Assembly: GCF_921293095.1 (NCBI RefSeq)
Contig: NC_060248.1
Span: forward strand, 78,375,243 to 78,439,242
Source: Ischnura elegans
Taxonomy: Eukaryota > Arthropoda > Insecta > Odonata > Coenagrionidae
Length of the DNA stretch: 64,000 nt
Reading direction: 5' to 3'
A program made the position numbers and the translations under genes. The notes beneath the pieces are model-generated. The model was not told the origin of the DNA. It saw only the letters and a program-made list of their open reading frames with translations, and did no database searches. The number at the start of each line of letters is the position of its first letter. Position 1 is the first letter of the stretch. This document shows, piece after piece, positions 33,790 through 47,146 of this stretch.

Positions 33790-36751
33790 GAATGAACAAG
33801 TTTGCATTGGAGAAAGCGGAAAGTGACTCTTGGCAGCCTCCTGCCTGTTGTTTCTCATTCACTAAGTACAAACTATGCTCTAATCACTAATCACTTTTCT
33901 CCAGAGCTAGTGTGTAAGACCACCATGTTCTGTGCTATTCAGTAGAAACCACCTCTATTCCAAAAAAAATAACGTCTTTCAATGCCGGTATGTTTCTGCA
34001 ATTAATTTCAAACCTGCCAGGTTAATGGCAGTGAAATTTGCATGAATTTCCACTAGGTATGATTCCCCTGGATTGGGATTCATACAATAGATCTTTAGTC
34101 CTCCAGTCCTATGGGCATACCAATAGGCTATCTCGATTCTTTAGCACATTACTCATTTGACTCAGATTATTTTGGTGCTCAGGGCAAAAATAACCAATGA
34201 TATTATTTTTCCATTAGGCATGGGCTTGAATGCATGACCTCTGGCATCCTGGCAACAAATATTGGATGCACATATGTACATATTTGTTTTTTGGGTGAAA
34301 AATTTAATTCCCATGGTAATTTTCCTGTGATTAATGATGCTAGATGTAATGACACCACAGTCTCTGAAGGACAGCAATGTAAGAGAGTAGAGCTTTAAAG
34401 CAGCTACATCCAAGGTTGAATTTGAATTGTCATTAACCTCTTACCAGCACCAAAGCTGCGGTTGGCAGTAACAGTGTTTTATGTTGAAACTGCAGCATGA
34501 AGTGCAGTTAAATTCTCGGAAATTATTTAGGGAAAAATCAGGAATCATACCATGCTGAGAGCTTATCCAGGTTCCTTATTTCTCATGGCATTTTTATTGA
34601 GATTGGTGGGCCAAGAATTCAAGAGTTTTGTACTCTCGGCCCATTTAGGCTGGCAATCCAAGAAAGTACATATACGTTTCAAAGTGAATCTCATACCAGC
34701 TCTAAAGTTGTTCTTGGTAGTAAAAATCATTGACTCCAAATTTAAGGCTCGGAGAGTGGTGCCACGAGATATCAAATCGAAACACTTTGCAGAGGAATTT
34801 TAAAACATTCCATATTTCTGGGTTTGAAGTCCTCAACTGTATTGTATGATCTCAATAAAGGAAAAACTTCTGTCACCAATTTCGGCTGCAGATACAGAAA
34901 CCATAAAAGCATGATTCATTATTTTCCCTGGGAGGGCAGAATTAGATTTACCCAGTACGAATTATAACTGGACTATGTGTCATTAATGCTGAGAAATTAT
35001 CTCTTTGTACCCACCCAATTATTCTGGGAGACTGAATGTCATGATTTTGAGGGAGGAGGAAGGGCTTCATCATTTTCCGCGCTGCCTTGATTGTATGCAA
35101 TGCCACTCGGAGATATTTTGGTGCTTAGTATGTATCTCTTAGTAATCTACTTAGACAGGTGGCTTTAGGTATCCTTCTTTAGATACCTATCTTTAAACAT
35201 TGCTCGCTGAGCTGGAAAATATAAACTTACATGGGAGAGCCACCTTAATGGTTGAAATCTTTTCCATTTTCCCAGAAATCATGCAAGTCACCCACCCCCC
35301 GTGGCAGTGGCGAATTATGAGTGGTGTTGACCTGGCCACTTCCCCTCCCACTTTCTGAAAAATTGAAAAGGTGGTCATCTTTTAACTGGCTCCCCGATGA
35401 AAAATTGTTCTTCACCAGCTAAACAACGTTTTAATAATGAATGATTAGTAGTATGTACGAGTTAAATGAGTAATGCAAAAGTATGGCCACGGAAAGTATT
35501 GATAGTCCAACATTTAAATTCAAAATATCAAGGGGTGTCATTTAAAATTATTTAACGTAACCTTAAAATAATATTTGTCCTCACCACTATACATTATCAA
35601 TCCATCATCTTAAGTTATACCAAAGACTAAGAATGTGAGATAGATAGAGTAAAACCTGTAGGGCAAAAATTGCCTAACTGCATTTGATGTCCACAGCTTA
35701 AGTGTCTGAACAGGCCTGTAAACATTCTGTGACATAGGACTATGCTGTTTTAATGATAACGGAAGTCTCCTCAAAATGAAAACATCTATACATGCCGCTA
35801 GTAAATATGCTTCTTCAACTCGATTTACGTCCACTATTTCATCATTCCATCCATCAAGCTCATTCTTTCCCTTCCTCGATATGGGTAGCCTCACACACTT
35901 CCATATATCATTGATGCATGCATTTACTCACCTCTCACTGTCAGCATACTTCCGCATCCCAATTAAATCAGTCTCTACTCATCATATACCTACCACCTCC
36001 TTTTACTTTCTACCTACATCAGTGTCCCAATTTCCCGAATAGTCAAATAGATTAGAATAGAATAGAAAACAGTTCAATTATTCTGAGACTAAGTACTTTA
36101 TTACATAAAATCACAGAAGAAAAAAATGCTACAATGATTAACAGCTAGAAAAACATCCTGTAGTCACTATCTATACTTTGGCTTTGGGTTAAAGCTCCTT
36201 CTGAAGTTGAATTCAAGACACTGCAAATATTTATTTTTTTTGCTATTGCTAACTGAAAAAGTTGTCACAATTTTGAACTCCTACTATGCTTTAGTTAATT
36301 TCCAGGAGGAAATACATATATAGTGAAGTGGGTTTCATCGATAGTGCTTGCTGCATTACAGATATGCCTTTTCTTTGGCCTATTTCATATGGCTATAAAG
36401 TTTGCACCCAGGAATAGTCTGAGGAGTCATTGGAATTCACAATTCTAAATAGCATTCAGGGAAGTCAACTGGCTGAATGTATTATTTCCATGTTAAATCA
36501 TGCCTCACAAATAACTTAATTTTGGCAGATGGTATTTTTATGAACATCCAAGTATTACAACCTAGGGCAGTCCTAGGTTTCAAATCTTGAGTATGTAACG
36601 CACGTTGCCTTCAGGCCTGACCTGCTTTTTCCATTGGCAATTGAAGTAAAATCATTGAATTAAGCTACAGAGGAGGGAAGCTTTTATGATTTGAAGATGT
36701 GGATCCATCAATGAATGGAATCAGAGCTCTTTTTTAAACATGACCACATAC
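33790..36751. other. No supportable gene
   Basis: AT-rich. A minus-strand AATAAA (36097-36102) followed by GTACTTAG could be a polyadenylation signal for a minus-strand transcript, possibly a very long FKBP12 3' UTR. The MITE at 36.76 kb lies between them. Confidence 0.35.
35594..35719. repeat. Diverged dispersed repeat, copy 1
   Basis: Matches 44741-44880 at CATCATCT(T/C)AAGT, TAGGGC..AAAT.GCCTAACTG and TC(T/C)..ACAGGC, in the same order and spacing. It is an old dispersed repeat of unknown class. Confidence 0.5.
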
Positions 36752-36759
36752 CTAATGAC

Positions 36760-36914
36760 CAGTGGTGGATCTATGGAGGGGACTAAGAGGGCTATAGCCC
36801 CCCCTTGGGTATCCAATTTACACTAGATAGAATGGTAATTTTTTTCAGCCCCCACTACTGCTGGAATTTTAAGCTCCACTTAGCCCCCTTGTCCCTCTCC
36901 TGGATATGCCACTG
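36760..36914 (+). mobile_element. hAT-type MITE, family F
   Basis: A 155-bp element from CAGTGGTGGATCTATGGAGG to CTCCTGGATATGCCACTG. The flanks CTAATGAC (36752-36759 and 36915-36922) are a perfect 8-bp target duplication. Part of this element and its right flank is duplicated at 33614-33789. Confidence 0.9.
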
Positions 36915-36984
36915 CTAATGACTATCACAAGGGCATTGATGAATATCAAATAATCAAATACATTTACTTATTACCAAGTTTTCA

Positions 36985-39900
36985 ATACAATTTAAATTAT
37001 GCATCTATAAAATTCATAATTTTCTCTACACTTTATTATTGCCTGGGGAAAAATCAACTGCCAGATGGCAGAGTAAGCTATTCCCCCAGAAAATAGACAA
37101 TTATAACATAGATGAAAAAGTTACACCTCGAGGAACCAGCTCATATAGGCAAGAAAAATGTCCACCTCTATAATTCCATTTTTGGTATACATGTTTGAAC
37201 CTTAAGAAATTGAGAAATTTACTTAATGTCATCTGAATCCATTCATATACGGCCCTTGTAGCTTCAGCAGAGTTGCTTCAGTCATGATACCAGCCCATTT
37301 ATCAACTTAAAAGGTGCATAAACTCTAAAAGAAAAACTCATTGTTAAAAGAACTAATTGTTTTCATTTTTACCTGATACCCAAAAGTCATGCTTGAAAAA
37401 AGGCAAATAATTTGTTACGTACTTGATTTGAAACCTAAAATGGTCCTCAGTTATAATGCAAGGAAATCCATACACATTGCCACCCTCTGAAATAAAGTTA
37501 TTAATTTAAGAGGCTAAGATCTAAGCTCAAACTAAATCAAGGGTGCTATTTACACCAAGGATGACATTCGCAATTAAAATCAGCACGATTAGCCTGGATT
37601 TAAATCCAGATAAGGAGATCCCAGTTCAAATCTCTACTGAGTTACACGATTTTGTCATGGTTGATTTCACCCTGGATGTAAATATTGGACAGCTACTATA
37701 AGCCCGTGCGTAAAACTCTTGAAATGAGAAAATTATATAATAACTGATAAATCTCATAATGCAATTTTTCCAAAGGGACTGCAGTTTCTGATAACCTTAA
37801 AGATAATGTAATAAACTCGAGGTAATGTTCTCTCTGATCTCTTTCTGCTGATCAGTGAAATTTCTAATGGGAAATATCACCAGATTATAATAATCTTGGC
37901 CATGGATCTGAAAATTCTCAAGCAATCTTTATCTCCAGTAAAATGTTAGTCGCATGGACACCAGGCACGATTGGTTTTTACAGCTTAGTCAGATTATGGT
38001 ATGCATTCAAAATTAAAGCAATGTAATTGGGGACATTTGATGCTGATGACATACTCCCGACATGTCATATAGTAGGTAATTCTGTACTAAGAGGAGGATA
38101 TAATATTCTCTTTTACCTCTCATGTATGGCTTTTTACAAACTTAACAAATTTCCCAGGCATCACATCAAATTATTTTATATTATTTCCAGCTACTATGAC
38201 TATCCATTAGGCAGGAAGCAAGTAAGACTCCCCAAAGTTTTCCATTTATATTATCAACACTACCTTGGATTTTCCTTATTTCCATCAAGTGACTTGTCTG
38301 TGGTCAAACTCAAGGAGTATTTTACATGTCCATCCTAAATAGTATGAATACTCATTAATTTCAACCGATTAAATGCCCACTTTCTTTTCATAATATGACA
38401 ATATATACTTTTTGTGGTATGTTACTTCACTAGCTCCTCTGATCAAGTGAACAATGGTAGGTTGAACCTTCCTATGCCAATTGATTTCCAAATTTTTGTG
38501 GCACTAGCCTTGCCAACTCAACCAACACAAGGTTAACTAGACTTGCTACATGTATAGGGTCTGCTGAACTCTAACCAAAGAATGTTTTTAGAGGGAGGCA
38601 GAGTTTCCGGAACCCAAGTTACAACAGACTTCATGTTTTGTGACAACATAGTAAATCTTTTCTGATGAAATATCTGATATAAGGAGCATGTTACTATTCA
38701 TAAATGCAATCATGATTGAATTCTTCAATAAACTATCCATTTATGCCTGCACACTGTGTGACTATCATTTAATAAGAACATAACATTAATAAGACAGAAA
38801 TACTCTGCAGAGGTTTACCAGTTGTTTATTATGAGTTTCATGTAACAACTTTTGTCAGCAGATAAAACAGGATTTATTTAAAATACATTTGTGTACTGCT
38901 CAGAAGTTTCGGACTAACCACAGGTACGAGTTTGAAGAATTAAATTTGTTAAGCATTGAACAGACATTTCCATGACAGATTTGACAGACATGACAAATTT
39001 AATACATCTCAAAGTCAAAACTGCAACTTAATTACTTTAGTGCAAATAAAGGAATAAATTGTCTCATAAAAAACTTAAGTCCATTGCAACTGAGCAGGCA
39101 TTAATTTAATGGCTTTGAGAGTACTTATCTCTCAACTCTTCAAACTGAACATTTGAATATTCAGAAATTATTAGTTAATTTTCAATGTTATAAATTTACA
39201 AAATGACATTTTAAACCATCTATAAATCCTGAGTTTTTCTTTCAATGTCAATCTGTATTAATTTCAATCCTCTGGCATTCGTGGAGATTCTCTACCAAGG
39301 GTACAATTACACTAATGAATACATAACTCCATTTTTAGGATTTAAGAAGAGCCTAGGAGTATACATATTACAGACACAATATAAACAAATAAGAAGTTAC
39401 CAAACCAGTAAGCTCAAGAAAATTACAATAATCCACAAACATTGGGAATGAATAATTTCATAACACCTTACACAATGTGTGTACGCAAATAATAAGAAAT
39501 GCATTGAATGGCAATTTATCCTTAGACTAACATTGCATTATTGCATGAAAACCCTTACCACAGATTCCATCCAAGGAGTAATTGCAAAAGAAATCTCTCT
39601 TACATCTAAGTCTACATTAGTAAGTGTGGCAACTGGATAATACTCGGTGAGAAGGCATTCAGAAGACAGATATAGATGGTTTCCATAGGTCCATACATTG
39701 TGAGCTCAATGCTACAGAAGTCGACAGGCAAATTGAATATTTGTTTAAAAGGGCTAGGTTTGAAAGACTGGACGTGCTTAGGTGTGAGAGGTGTGGGACC
39801 TACTCCCTTCTCCCCATACCTTGCTCACAATTTTGCAGAAAATGGGAGGGGGGGAGTAGAAGTCTGGGAAAGACTAAAGGAGTCAGCGGATGATAAGGTA

Positions 39901-40004
39901 TTGAGGAGGGGCAGGAGATTTGGGGTCATACATTAACATACACACACACAGACATAATTCTGGAGCAGATCTAAGACTTGTGTTGGAAGAGATCCCTTTC
40001 CTGC
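36985..40004 (-). other. FKBP12 3' UTR and intergenic DNA
   Basis: No coding feature seen. On the minus strand the first good AATAAA downstream of the FKBP12 stop is at 38825-38830, which would give a 3' UTR of about 1.2 kb. This is inferred from the signal alone. Confidence 0.35.
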
Positions 40005-42184
40005 TCATGGCTCCACCTTCAGCAGCTCCACATCGAAGATGAGAGTAGCATTTGGTGGAATAGTGGGCATCAGTCAAGGAAATTTTACGTGACAATTGCA
40101 ACAAACTGCATAAAATTAGAAGGAAATCAATTTTTCGGTCAACTTCACATTCAAACATTTTTTATAACACACTAACCATTTACAAGAAATCAAAATATGA
40201 AGGCCACTCTTCACTGTGAATGATCACCTGATAGAGCAGAAGAGAATATGTTCTAATTTACACTGAAAGATCACGTGCATGATGGATCATTTGCAAATTT
40301 TTCCGTTACACATGGCGAATGATTTCATTTGAATGATCATTCACTGTGTATAGCAGCTTTAACTGACATCTAATTTCTCCTGGCATGATAAAAACTAGAA
40401 TGAAATTTTTAGTAGCCTTACCAGTAGCTCAAACAATACATTTTGTTTACTTAAATGTAAAATATCATTACCCTTTCAGGGATTGCTTATTTCCCCATGA
40501 ATTTTAACATACCAAGGTGGCAATATTTTAAAACATTTCACGAGCTCTTTGATATACAAAGGGATCTATTATAACATTACCTACTCACAGCAAAAATAGT
40601 TGAACAATAGGTGCAATTATTACATCAACCATCCAACCACAGACAAGCCATTTACATAGCTCGTGTAGTTCATTAGGATTCTCTACATCTACTTACAGAG
40701 GCAAATAGATTTTATTTTCACTGTTTAACATTACTTGAACTCAAATTGCAGCTCTTGTGGGAGAATTGATCTTGATTGTGTCTACTCTTTGCTTACCAAA
40801 AAATAAAAGAAATGAAAAGTGACATAACGCCCTGTACAAATTCTTTCAGATTTCCTAAAGCCTGAATGGGATATTTTTAGCAAAAGGATAAAAAATCGAC
40901 ATTTTTTCCACTGCCTAAGAGTAATAACAGAACAACTTAACAATCGCAAAATATCACTGGCAGGTAAGGATATAAGACTAAAATAACAACTAAACATAAG
41001 AAGGAAGATTCGCCCACTTCACCTTGTCACCATGCAGTACCATTGACCTACTAAGTTAATCAACGATCAATGCAACTATTCAAGGTATAATACAACATGC
41101 ATAACATACAACAACATATTGATGCACACGAAACACCTATATTAAGGGAAAATTTAAAAAAATATGTGCCAATTGATGTTACGTGTAAAAAGAGCAATTT
41201 TTAAAAGGGATCAAAATATATATTAAAATTATTCCCGTTACTATTCAAAAGGATATATTCCAGGGTGCCCTCTTGCTCCATAGCCGTAATCAGGGGAGCA
41301 CGTAAGACGTGCGCGCTGACCAACACAGAGCTGAAAAAGAAGAGAGAACCAACGTCAAAGCTATATTCGCGGATGTATCCACCGATTACTTGTTCTGTTT
41401 AATCACTATCTGACATTCCAAATAATAAAAAAAACTGCACCCATGCGAATTTTAAATCGAAAAAGTAATAAATTATTAAATACCTGGGCAACTCCCTCGT
41501 CCCAGCCTTTGATGACTTCTCCTTTCCCAATGCGGAACTTAAATGGCACACTTCTGTCTCGTGACGAATCAAATTTTGTTCCATTCGTCAGAGTACCTAA
41601 AGCAACACATACGGTAAGAAATTCGAAAATTGGCCGCCTATACGAGAAAATTCGAATTTAAGAAACTTTCTTCCTCCACTTACCCGTATAATGGACTACT
41701 ACGGTCTGCCCATACTTTGGATAAGTTTGCCCTGAAATAGACAATACGTCAAGTAAGCTTAAATACTAGCAACAATACTTCATTCATATCCTGCATTAAT
41801 AATGGCATGCTCTTACGATATCTATACACGCCATGTTCATAGGAATTACCTCAAGGATTACCATCTATTAAATAGATACAACAACATTGATTTTTTTATT
41901 TTTTTTTAAATCCATTGTCTAACTTCAACTGAGCTGAGAAAACCACATCGGCACCAATGCGGCATCTATTCTTACAACTAACACCAACTAATTCGCACCA
42001 ACTATACATATCATCAACCTGAAACCAAACATCAGCTGCTAATACCACCAAATAATATCTAATTAAAGGCACACTGAATTAGTTGAAACCCAAATAGCCT
42101 TAATAAATTAAAACCGTTACAAATTTCCCGTTAAAGACATTAATTACCATCGCCGGGAGAAATGCTTTCCACTTCAACACCCAT
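40005..42184 (-). CDS. FKBP12: 12-kDa FK506-binding protein, peptidyl-prolyl cis-trans isomerase (5 coding exons)
   Basis: Cytosolic FKBP-type prolyl isomerase, known to bind FK506/rapamycin and to modulate ryanodine receptors and TGF-beta type I receptors. Coding exons, in transcript order: 42184-42148, 41731-41684, 41596-41484, 41330-41257, 40062-40005. They join in frame to 109 codons, against 108 residues for the human protein. The N-terminus is [20 protein letters not shown] and the C-terminus is [11 protein letters not shown]. Ligand-pocket residues (numbered without Met) are all present: Y26, F36, D37, F46, V55, I56, W59, Y82, H87, I91, F99. Introns 1-3 are GT-AG. Intron 4 is AT-AC with U12 signals and splits the codon for I90, just before the conserved IPPNATL loop. 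Reading through intron 4 would stop after HPGIYPFE. The start Met is the conserved one. The gene looks intact. Confidence 0.96.
40063..41256 (-). other. U12-type AT-AC intron in FKBP12
   Basis: On the minus strand the exon ends GGAAT and the intron starts ATATCCTTTT at 41256, matching the U12 AT-AC donor consensus ATATCCTTT. Near the other end TTCCTTGACT (40081-40072) matches the U12 branch consensus TTCCTTRAC, with the branch A at 40074, 11 nt from the terminal AC at 40064-40063. No AG acceptor is available at the correct position, and the frame upstream contains a stop, so only the AT-AC junction gives a normal FKBP12. Length is 1194 bp. Confidence 0.93.
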
Positions 42185-42222
42185 GCTTCCTTCTTTTTGC
42201 TGGAAGTTTCTTCCGGAAACTA
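42148..42222 (-). other. FKBP12 exon with start codon; likely spliced 5' UTR upstream
   Basis: The sequence before the ATG at 42184 reaches a good acceptor (TTCTTTACAG) ending at 42223, giving 38 nt of 5' UTR in this exon. A donor-like GTGAGAAG begins at 42310, so a separate non-coding first exon may end at 42311. The GC-richer sequence at 42311-42400 fits a first exon or promoter. This part is inference. Confidence 0.5.
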
Positions 42223-42961
42223 CTGTAAAGAATAAATAGACGTAGTAGAAGTTACTGAAAGACCTATTGTAGGATGAATACAGCCAATGTATACCGAAAT
42301 GGCTTCTCACTTTGGCTGACTTGGACGACCACTCCTTCCTCGGTGGATGCCGTCGAGGCGTTATCAACGAAAAGTGGTGCCACCTGGCTGTCTTTATTCA
42401 AGCTAACATATTTTTCTGTTCCTATTTATGAATTACTTTTAAAAAGAAAATTAAGTTGTAAACGTTTTATTTTTCCAACTGCTCTCTTTTTAAATTATTT
42501 AAAAGGCCTTTTATCACCCTTAAACTCTAAAAGATAGCGGAGACTGATATTTTAAATACAGCTTGATTTGGCCGAGGATTAGCCGCCATATTCAGTTGTA
42601 TCACTTATTGGAAATGAAGGATATATACACTATTCACCTGCCTTAATTGAGAGAAAGCCTTACTTGAAAGACATTATATAACTGTAATTTTGATTAAGTC
42701 AATATTTTCACCTATTTTTATTGCTTATTATGATCTTAAGCAATTATAAATTAGCATTTGCCGCGCGCTTGATGATCAAGAGTGCTGCATGATGCAGGAA
42801 CCGGAGAGTTTAGATACATGGACGAATTATGAAAGAAATGGATTTACGGGAATGTAGCAGGAGGTGCAGTTAATGGGTCTGAGTTAGGCAAGTTAAGAAG
42901 GAAGCAAAATTTTTCTACCTCCAAGAGGGCCCAAATCCTACAATAATAATTACCCTTTACG

Positions 42962-43216
42962 TATGGGCGTACCCAGCGAGGGGCAGGAGGGGGCAGCTGC
43001 CCTCCCCCCCTCGAAGCAAAAATCGCAAATGTCTTTAAGGAAAATAATATTTTTTTCAAGCAAATAAGTTTAAAAACTAATAAATAGCTGTTACTGTTTC
43101 CTTTAAATGTTGATTTCATTCACCTTTTCCACGCTTAAATATTACCTACAACTTGAACAACGATGGCTTACCCCCCCTCCCCCCCCCCCCTAGTTTTGAT
43201 CCTGGGTACGCCCTTG
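42962..43216 (+). mobile_element. hAT-type MITE, family D, copy 2
   Basis: A 255-bp element from TATGGGCGTACCCAGCGAGG to ATCCTGGGTACGCCCTTG, with both flanks CCTTTACG (42954-42961, 43217-43224), a perfect 8-bp duplication. It shares AAAAATCGCAAA.GTCTTTAA with the 29710 copy. C-runs lie just inside both ends. Confidence 0.92.
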
Positions 43217-43224
43217 CCTTTACG

Positions 43225-45949
43225 CATTATATATCCATTTTTTTGACGCCATTTTTCCACCTCGATACAAATTTGCTTTTTCCTCTTCCTTAGCGTTTTC
43301 ATTAAACTGGCGATAACGAGAAGATATGTTCACGTGTTACGCAACACATTCATCCTCGAGCAATAAGATTGCCTCGCGTATGGACGTTAATTTACTCGCT
43401 CAGAGAAAGCGCAGGGCATGATTTTTCATCCTTCACCAAGCTCCACAACCGGTTCTATGCTTGGTGCGTGGAAAAAGAGTATGCACTCAGCATTTGATTT
43501 CCGTAAATATCATGAGTCAAAATAAAATTTTAACCATTATGATTACGGTGCATTTTACATATATTCAATTGAAAACATATTTCTCCAAATCTTATCTTGC
43601 GTGTCTATCTTCATTATTGAATTAGCTAGCTGTACCTTCAATCAAGCGTCATGCTAACAATTTTTCTGTTCTGTAAAAACTGTGGCGAGGACCAGCACTG
43701 GCACATTGAATATTTAAACGATGAACAAAACGTTATTACTATGCGGAGCTAACAAATAGAAAGTACCGCATTCAAGTTATAAGCCATAATCACATCACTA
43801 ATTTCTTACGACGAAATGCAAGTCAGGCTAATTCATGGCCATGGCTAAATGGAATAGAATATGATGCAGGTCCTTGAACTTTGTTGGAAACATGTGATTG
43901 AACCAGCCCTGCCTATTACGACTCAGCTTATTGAGACACAGAAATCTCTCGCTTTCAAAAAGTTTATTGGAGATACTGCATATAAAATCCTTTTATACGC
44001 CGTGGGATTTAATGAGCTATTGGCGGTAGATAATCAAAAGTATGCCCATGCTGCCGCGGTCTTACCGTTCGGCGCAATGACGAAATTTGACCGACCAGGA
44101 AACTGCTTTCCGGCTTCTTCCTTACAGGTATACGAGGCCGTAGATAACGCCATGGCAAATGGTATACCGTATTTCCGCTCATATCCATGCATGCAGAGCA
44201 ATGAGAGGTAGTGGCGCACCTAGTAATTGGGGAATACCGACTCACTGCGCCTACTGAATACATCCTACTGCAGGTTCAATGTAGGATAACTCATAGGCGT
44301 GTAATACGGGCGGTCCAGAGGGGGGATGCAAAAGGAGGATATAAAGGATAAATTAAATATCGTCGTCTGAATTTTTTAATAAAGGCAAGTGCCTTCTAAT
44401 GAGCCTCGTGTAACTCAGAGAATCTCATAGTTTTTCTTTTGTTTGGAAAGATCGGATAGTGTCCAGTGTTTAATCAGGGGATTTGAAATTATTTATTTAT
44501 GGTTTGTCTGAGTAATTCTTCATAGAATTTTTGTAGTTTTCATTTGTATCTCAGTTCTTTATTTCTGCCTAAGTATTTTTAAATATATATAATACTTAAA
44601 ATTTGTCATGAATCATACGCGAGGGCATGGTGGCGACATGCAGGGATGTTCCGTATTCGTATAAAATATGAAATATCATGAAGTGTCCTTTTTATAAATA
44701 GGTTAATTTAACGTTGTAATGACCTTGCCCAATACCCATACTATTGTCGATCCCATCATCTCAAGTCGTTTCTGAACATCGTTAATCAAAGTACGCCAAA
44801 TGGATAAAGAGAGGCAAATCCTTAGGGCCGAAATCGCCTAACTGAACTTGACGATTCTTCTCAAGTGTCCTGACAGGCGCGATCGCCTCTCGTCAACTAG
44901 GTTACTCTCTACCTTGGGGTCTAATTAACTTTTAGGTTGCTAATAATAATCGCGTCAGGGACGAATAAAAAATAAATGATCCAGTGCGTCCACCTCCCCC
45001 TTTCCGAAATGATCCTTTACAGTTGCTGATGAAGAGGAGGGCGGGGAGACCGCCCCACCCCCGTAATTCCTGGAAAAATCAATTAAGGTGTATCACCAAT
45101 GTATGTTTTTATTTCACCAGCTCAACCAGCAGTGTGTAGATATTAGGATAATATCTAAAAACCACTTGTCTATAGGCAATCACGTTATCGCTGAGAAGCA
45201 TTGCATATCTCCAAGACGCTGCGGAAACCGTACCCCCCTCTGCCCTCTCCCCCAATTACGACCATAACCGTCTCTGGATCTATATTCATCTCTAGGATGA
45301 CTGCTACATTACGTTGCTCATGTGTCGCAGTACAGATACAAACGTACTTATATTTTTTGTTTCATTAGCCGCACTCAATTAAAGCGCTGTAACACACTAA
45401 AGATTTATTTCGGTTGATCTGAGATCTTAGGGGTAGGAAGGAAAGAAAGAGCCCTTTTGTTTTCTACCCCTCTCAAAACCCGTGGTCGAGTTATTAAATA
45501 CAGGTAGATACTAATAACATTTAAGGTGCCACCGCACTATACCCTCAGTTTGTAATAAGTTTATAGTACAAACCCCTACTTTATTCCTAGGTTCAGTGCG
45601 ATCGAGTACCCCGGCCCCGCAATTATGTTTTTCCACACGGTTTCTAAAATATGGCCCTATTAAAATACGTTGCAATTAAATACTGCAGTGTCGATTTACC
45701 CTGAAAAACGAATTAGAATTTGCCAATGTGTCCAACGATTTTTTCTCCTTACTTGTATCACAACTTGTTTGTGAACGGGTGGTCAAAATAGACGATGTGC
45801 ACCCCCAAATGTAACCTGCCGTGAAAATGTGTTGCCCCATTACCGGTTAATAACCGCTTTGGATGAAATTCGTAAAACATATTGATTGACGAAATGTTAC
45901 AATTTCATTATCAATGTATTTCACACATATGGCTTACAGTCACTCCATT
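43225..45949. other. No supportable gene
   Basis: The 116-codon plus-strand ORF at 43861-44211 is the longest open frame here, but no domain is recognisable and overlapping minus ORFs exist. The remainder is AT-rich with occasional C-rich patches. Confidence 0.35.
44741..44880. repeat. Diverged dispersed repeat, copy 2
   Basis: Partner of 35594-35719, same orientation. See that entry for shared landmarks. Confidence 0.5.
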
Positions 45950-45957
45950 GCTCAAAT

Positions 45958-46298
45958 CAGGGGCTTATTCAGGACGATGTGTTGGGTTCTACCCACCGCA
46001 GTGGGTGGGTGGAGCGTCCCTCTGGAGAAAATGTGAACATTTTTATGTCAAGAAATCAAACTTTATGCTATTCTAGGCACATAAAATTACACAATTGATG
46101 GGTCGTCATGAAGCTGTTTTGCTAAAACATACTGAGCTTCATAATTCATTTAGCAAAAACGAGCTTTTTTTATAAATCTAATCACTATATAACCAATACC
46201 TTTTACTCAAAGAAAAGAATAATGGAATATCTTTCTGCTAACATTAATTGGTTTGGGGGGGACGTGCACCCCTGTGCCCCCTCCTGGCTACGCAACTG
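45958..46298 (+). mobile_element. hAT-type MITE, family C, copy 1
   Basis: A 341-bp element from CAGGGGCTTATTCAGGA to TCCTGGCTACGCAACTG, with inverted ends. The flanks GCTCAAAT (45950-45957) and ACTCTAAT (46299-46306) match at 6 of 8. The interior segment GATGGGTCGTCATGAAGCTG followed by TTTTGCTAAAACA is shared with the copy at 63398 in the receptor gene. Confidence 0.85.
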
Positions 46299-47146
46299 AC
46301 TCTAATCTGTTATTGGTCTCAGGCGGGCCCTAGATTTAATTATTGATGGTATTTTAAAAATATAACTCTAGCACACATTTAAGTTCTGGGTAGCGAATTG
46401 ATTAATGCATACAGTCTTCGACCATCTTCATTGGGTAAGGAATGATGAAGTTCTATAGCCTTTCAGTTGACCTCGTGGGCCTGCGGCTTGGGTGGCGTTT
46501 TCTAATTGAAGCCAGCCGGGTGCGTGAAATCCCGTCCGTTTGATGCAGTACTCCGAGCCGCGCTGTCTGTGGATATGAGACATCGATTAGACATTGAACT
46601 TCCGTGTCAATCTATATGCCTTCCGATGAGAGATGACCCATTCCTACGCCGGGATTTTTCTCTCCAGTGCATTATGTCGCCAATTCAACCAGCCTTTCCT
46701 CTTTCAAAATTTTCGATGGGTCCTGATGAGCAAGTATAGAGTATTTTCAGGCTATATCACATTGAATTCCACCATATTAAGAAATTAAAATTTACCTACA
46801 ATTTTCATTAATACTTTGATTTCACCACCTGTTTCAATGCAGTTTGGATTCATCTTCAAGACCTGAGGATAATGCAGTAATACAATCTCAGAACCTGATG
46901 ATAATACAAAGCATATCGATACCGGTTATTGCATTTAAGTATTTTTGGAAAATTATCGGTTAATTTTAAAATACATTTTAAAAGAATGAATAATCATCGG
47001 ATCACTTCGCATATCGTGCATTTTAATAATTAGTATAATGGCATGGAGACAATTTTTAACCTGAATTTAATTTGAAAATACTTTTCAGTATTACTAATTC
47101 TACCCAGCGGTGTCACGTGTGTTGGTATCACTCACTGCTGTAGCTC

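Noticed and set aside
41226-41256. Reading FKBP12 exon 4 through to the nearby stop as its natural C-terminus
   Set aside because: That would delete conserved strands present in all FKBP12 proteins. The missing peptide is encoded at 40005-40062 and joins perfectly by AT-AC splicing.
43861-44211. 116-codon plus-strand ORF
   Set aside because: Reads more protein-like than most, but no known domain, overlapping minus-strand ORFs of similar length and no promoter or splice evidence.
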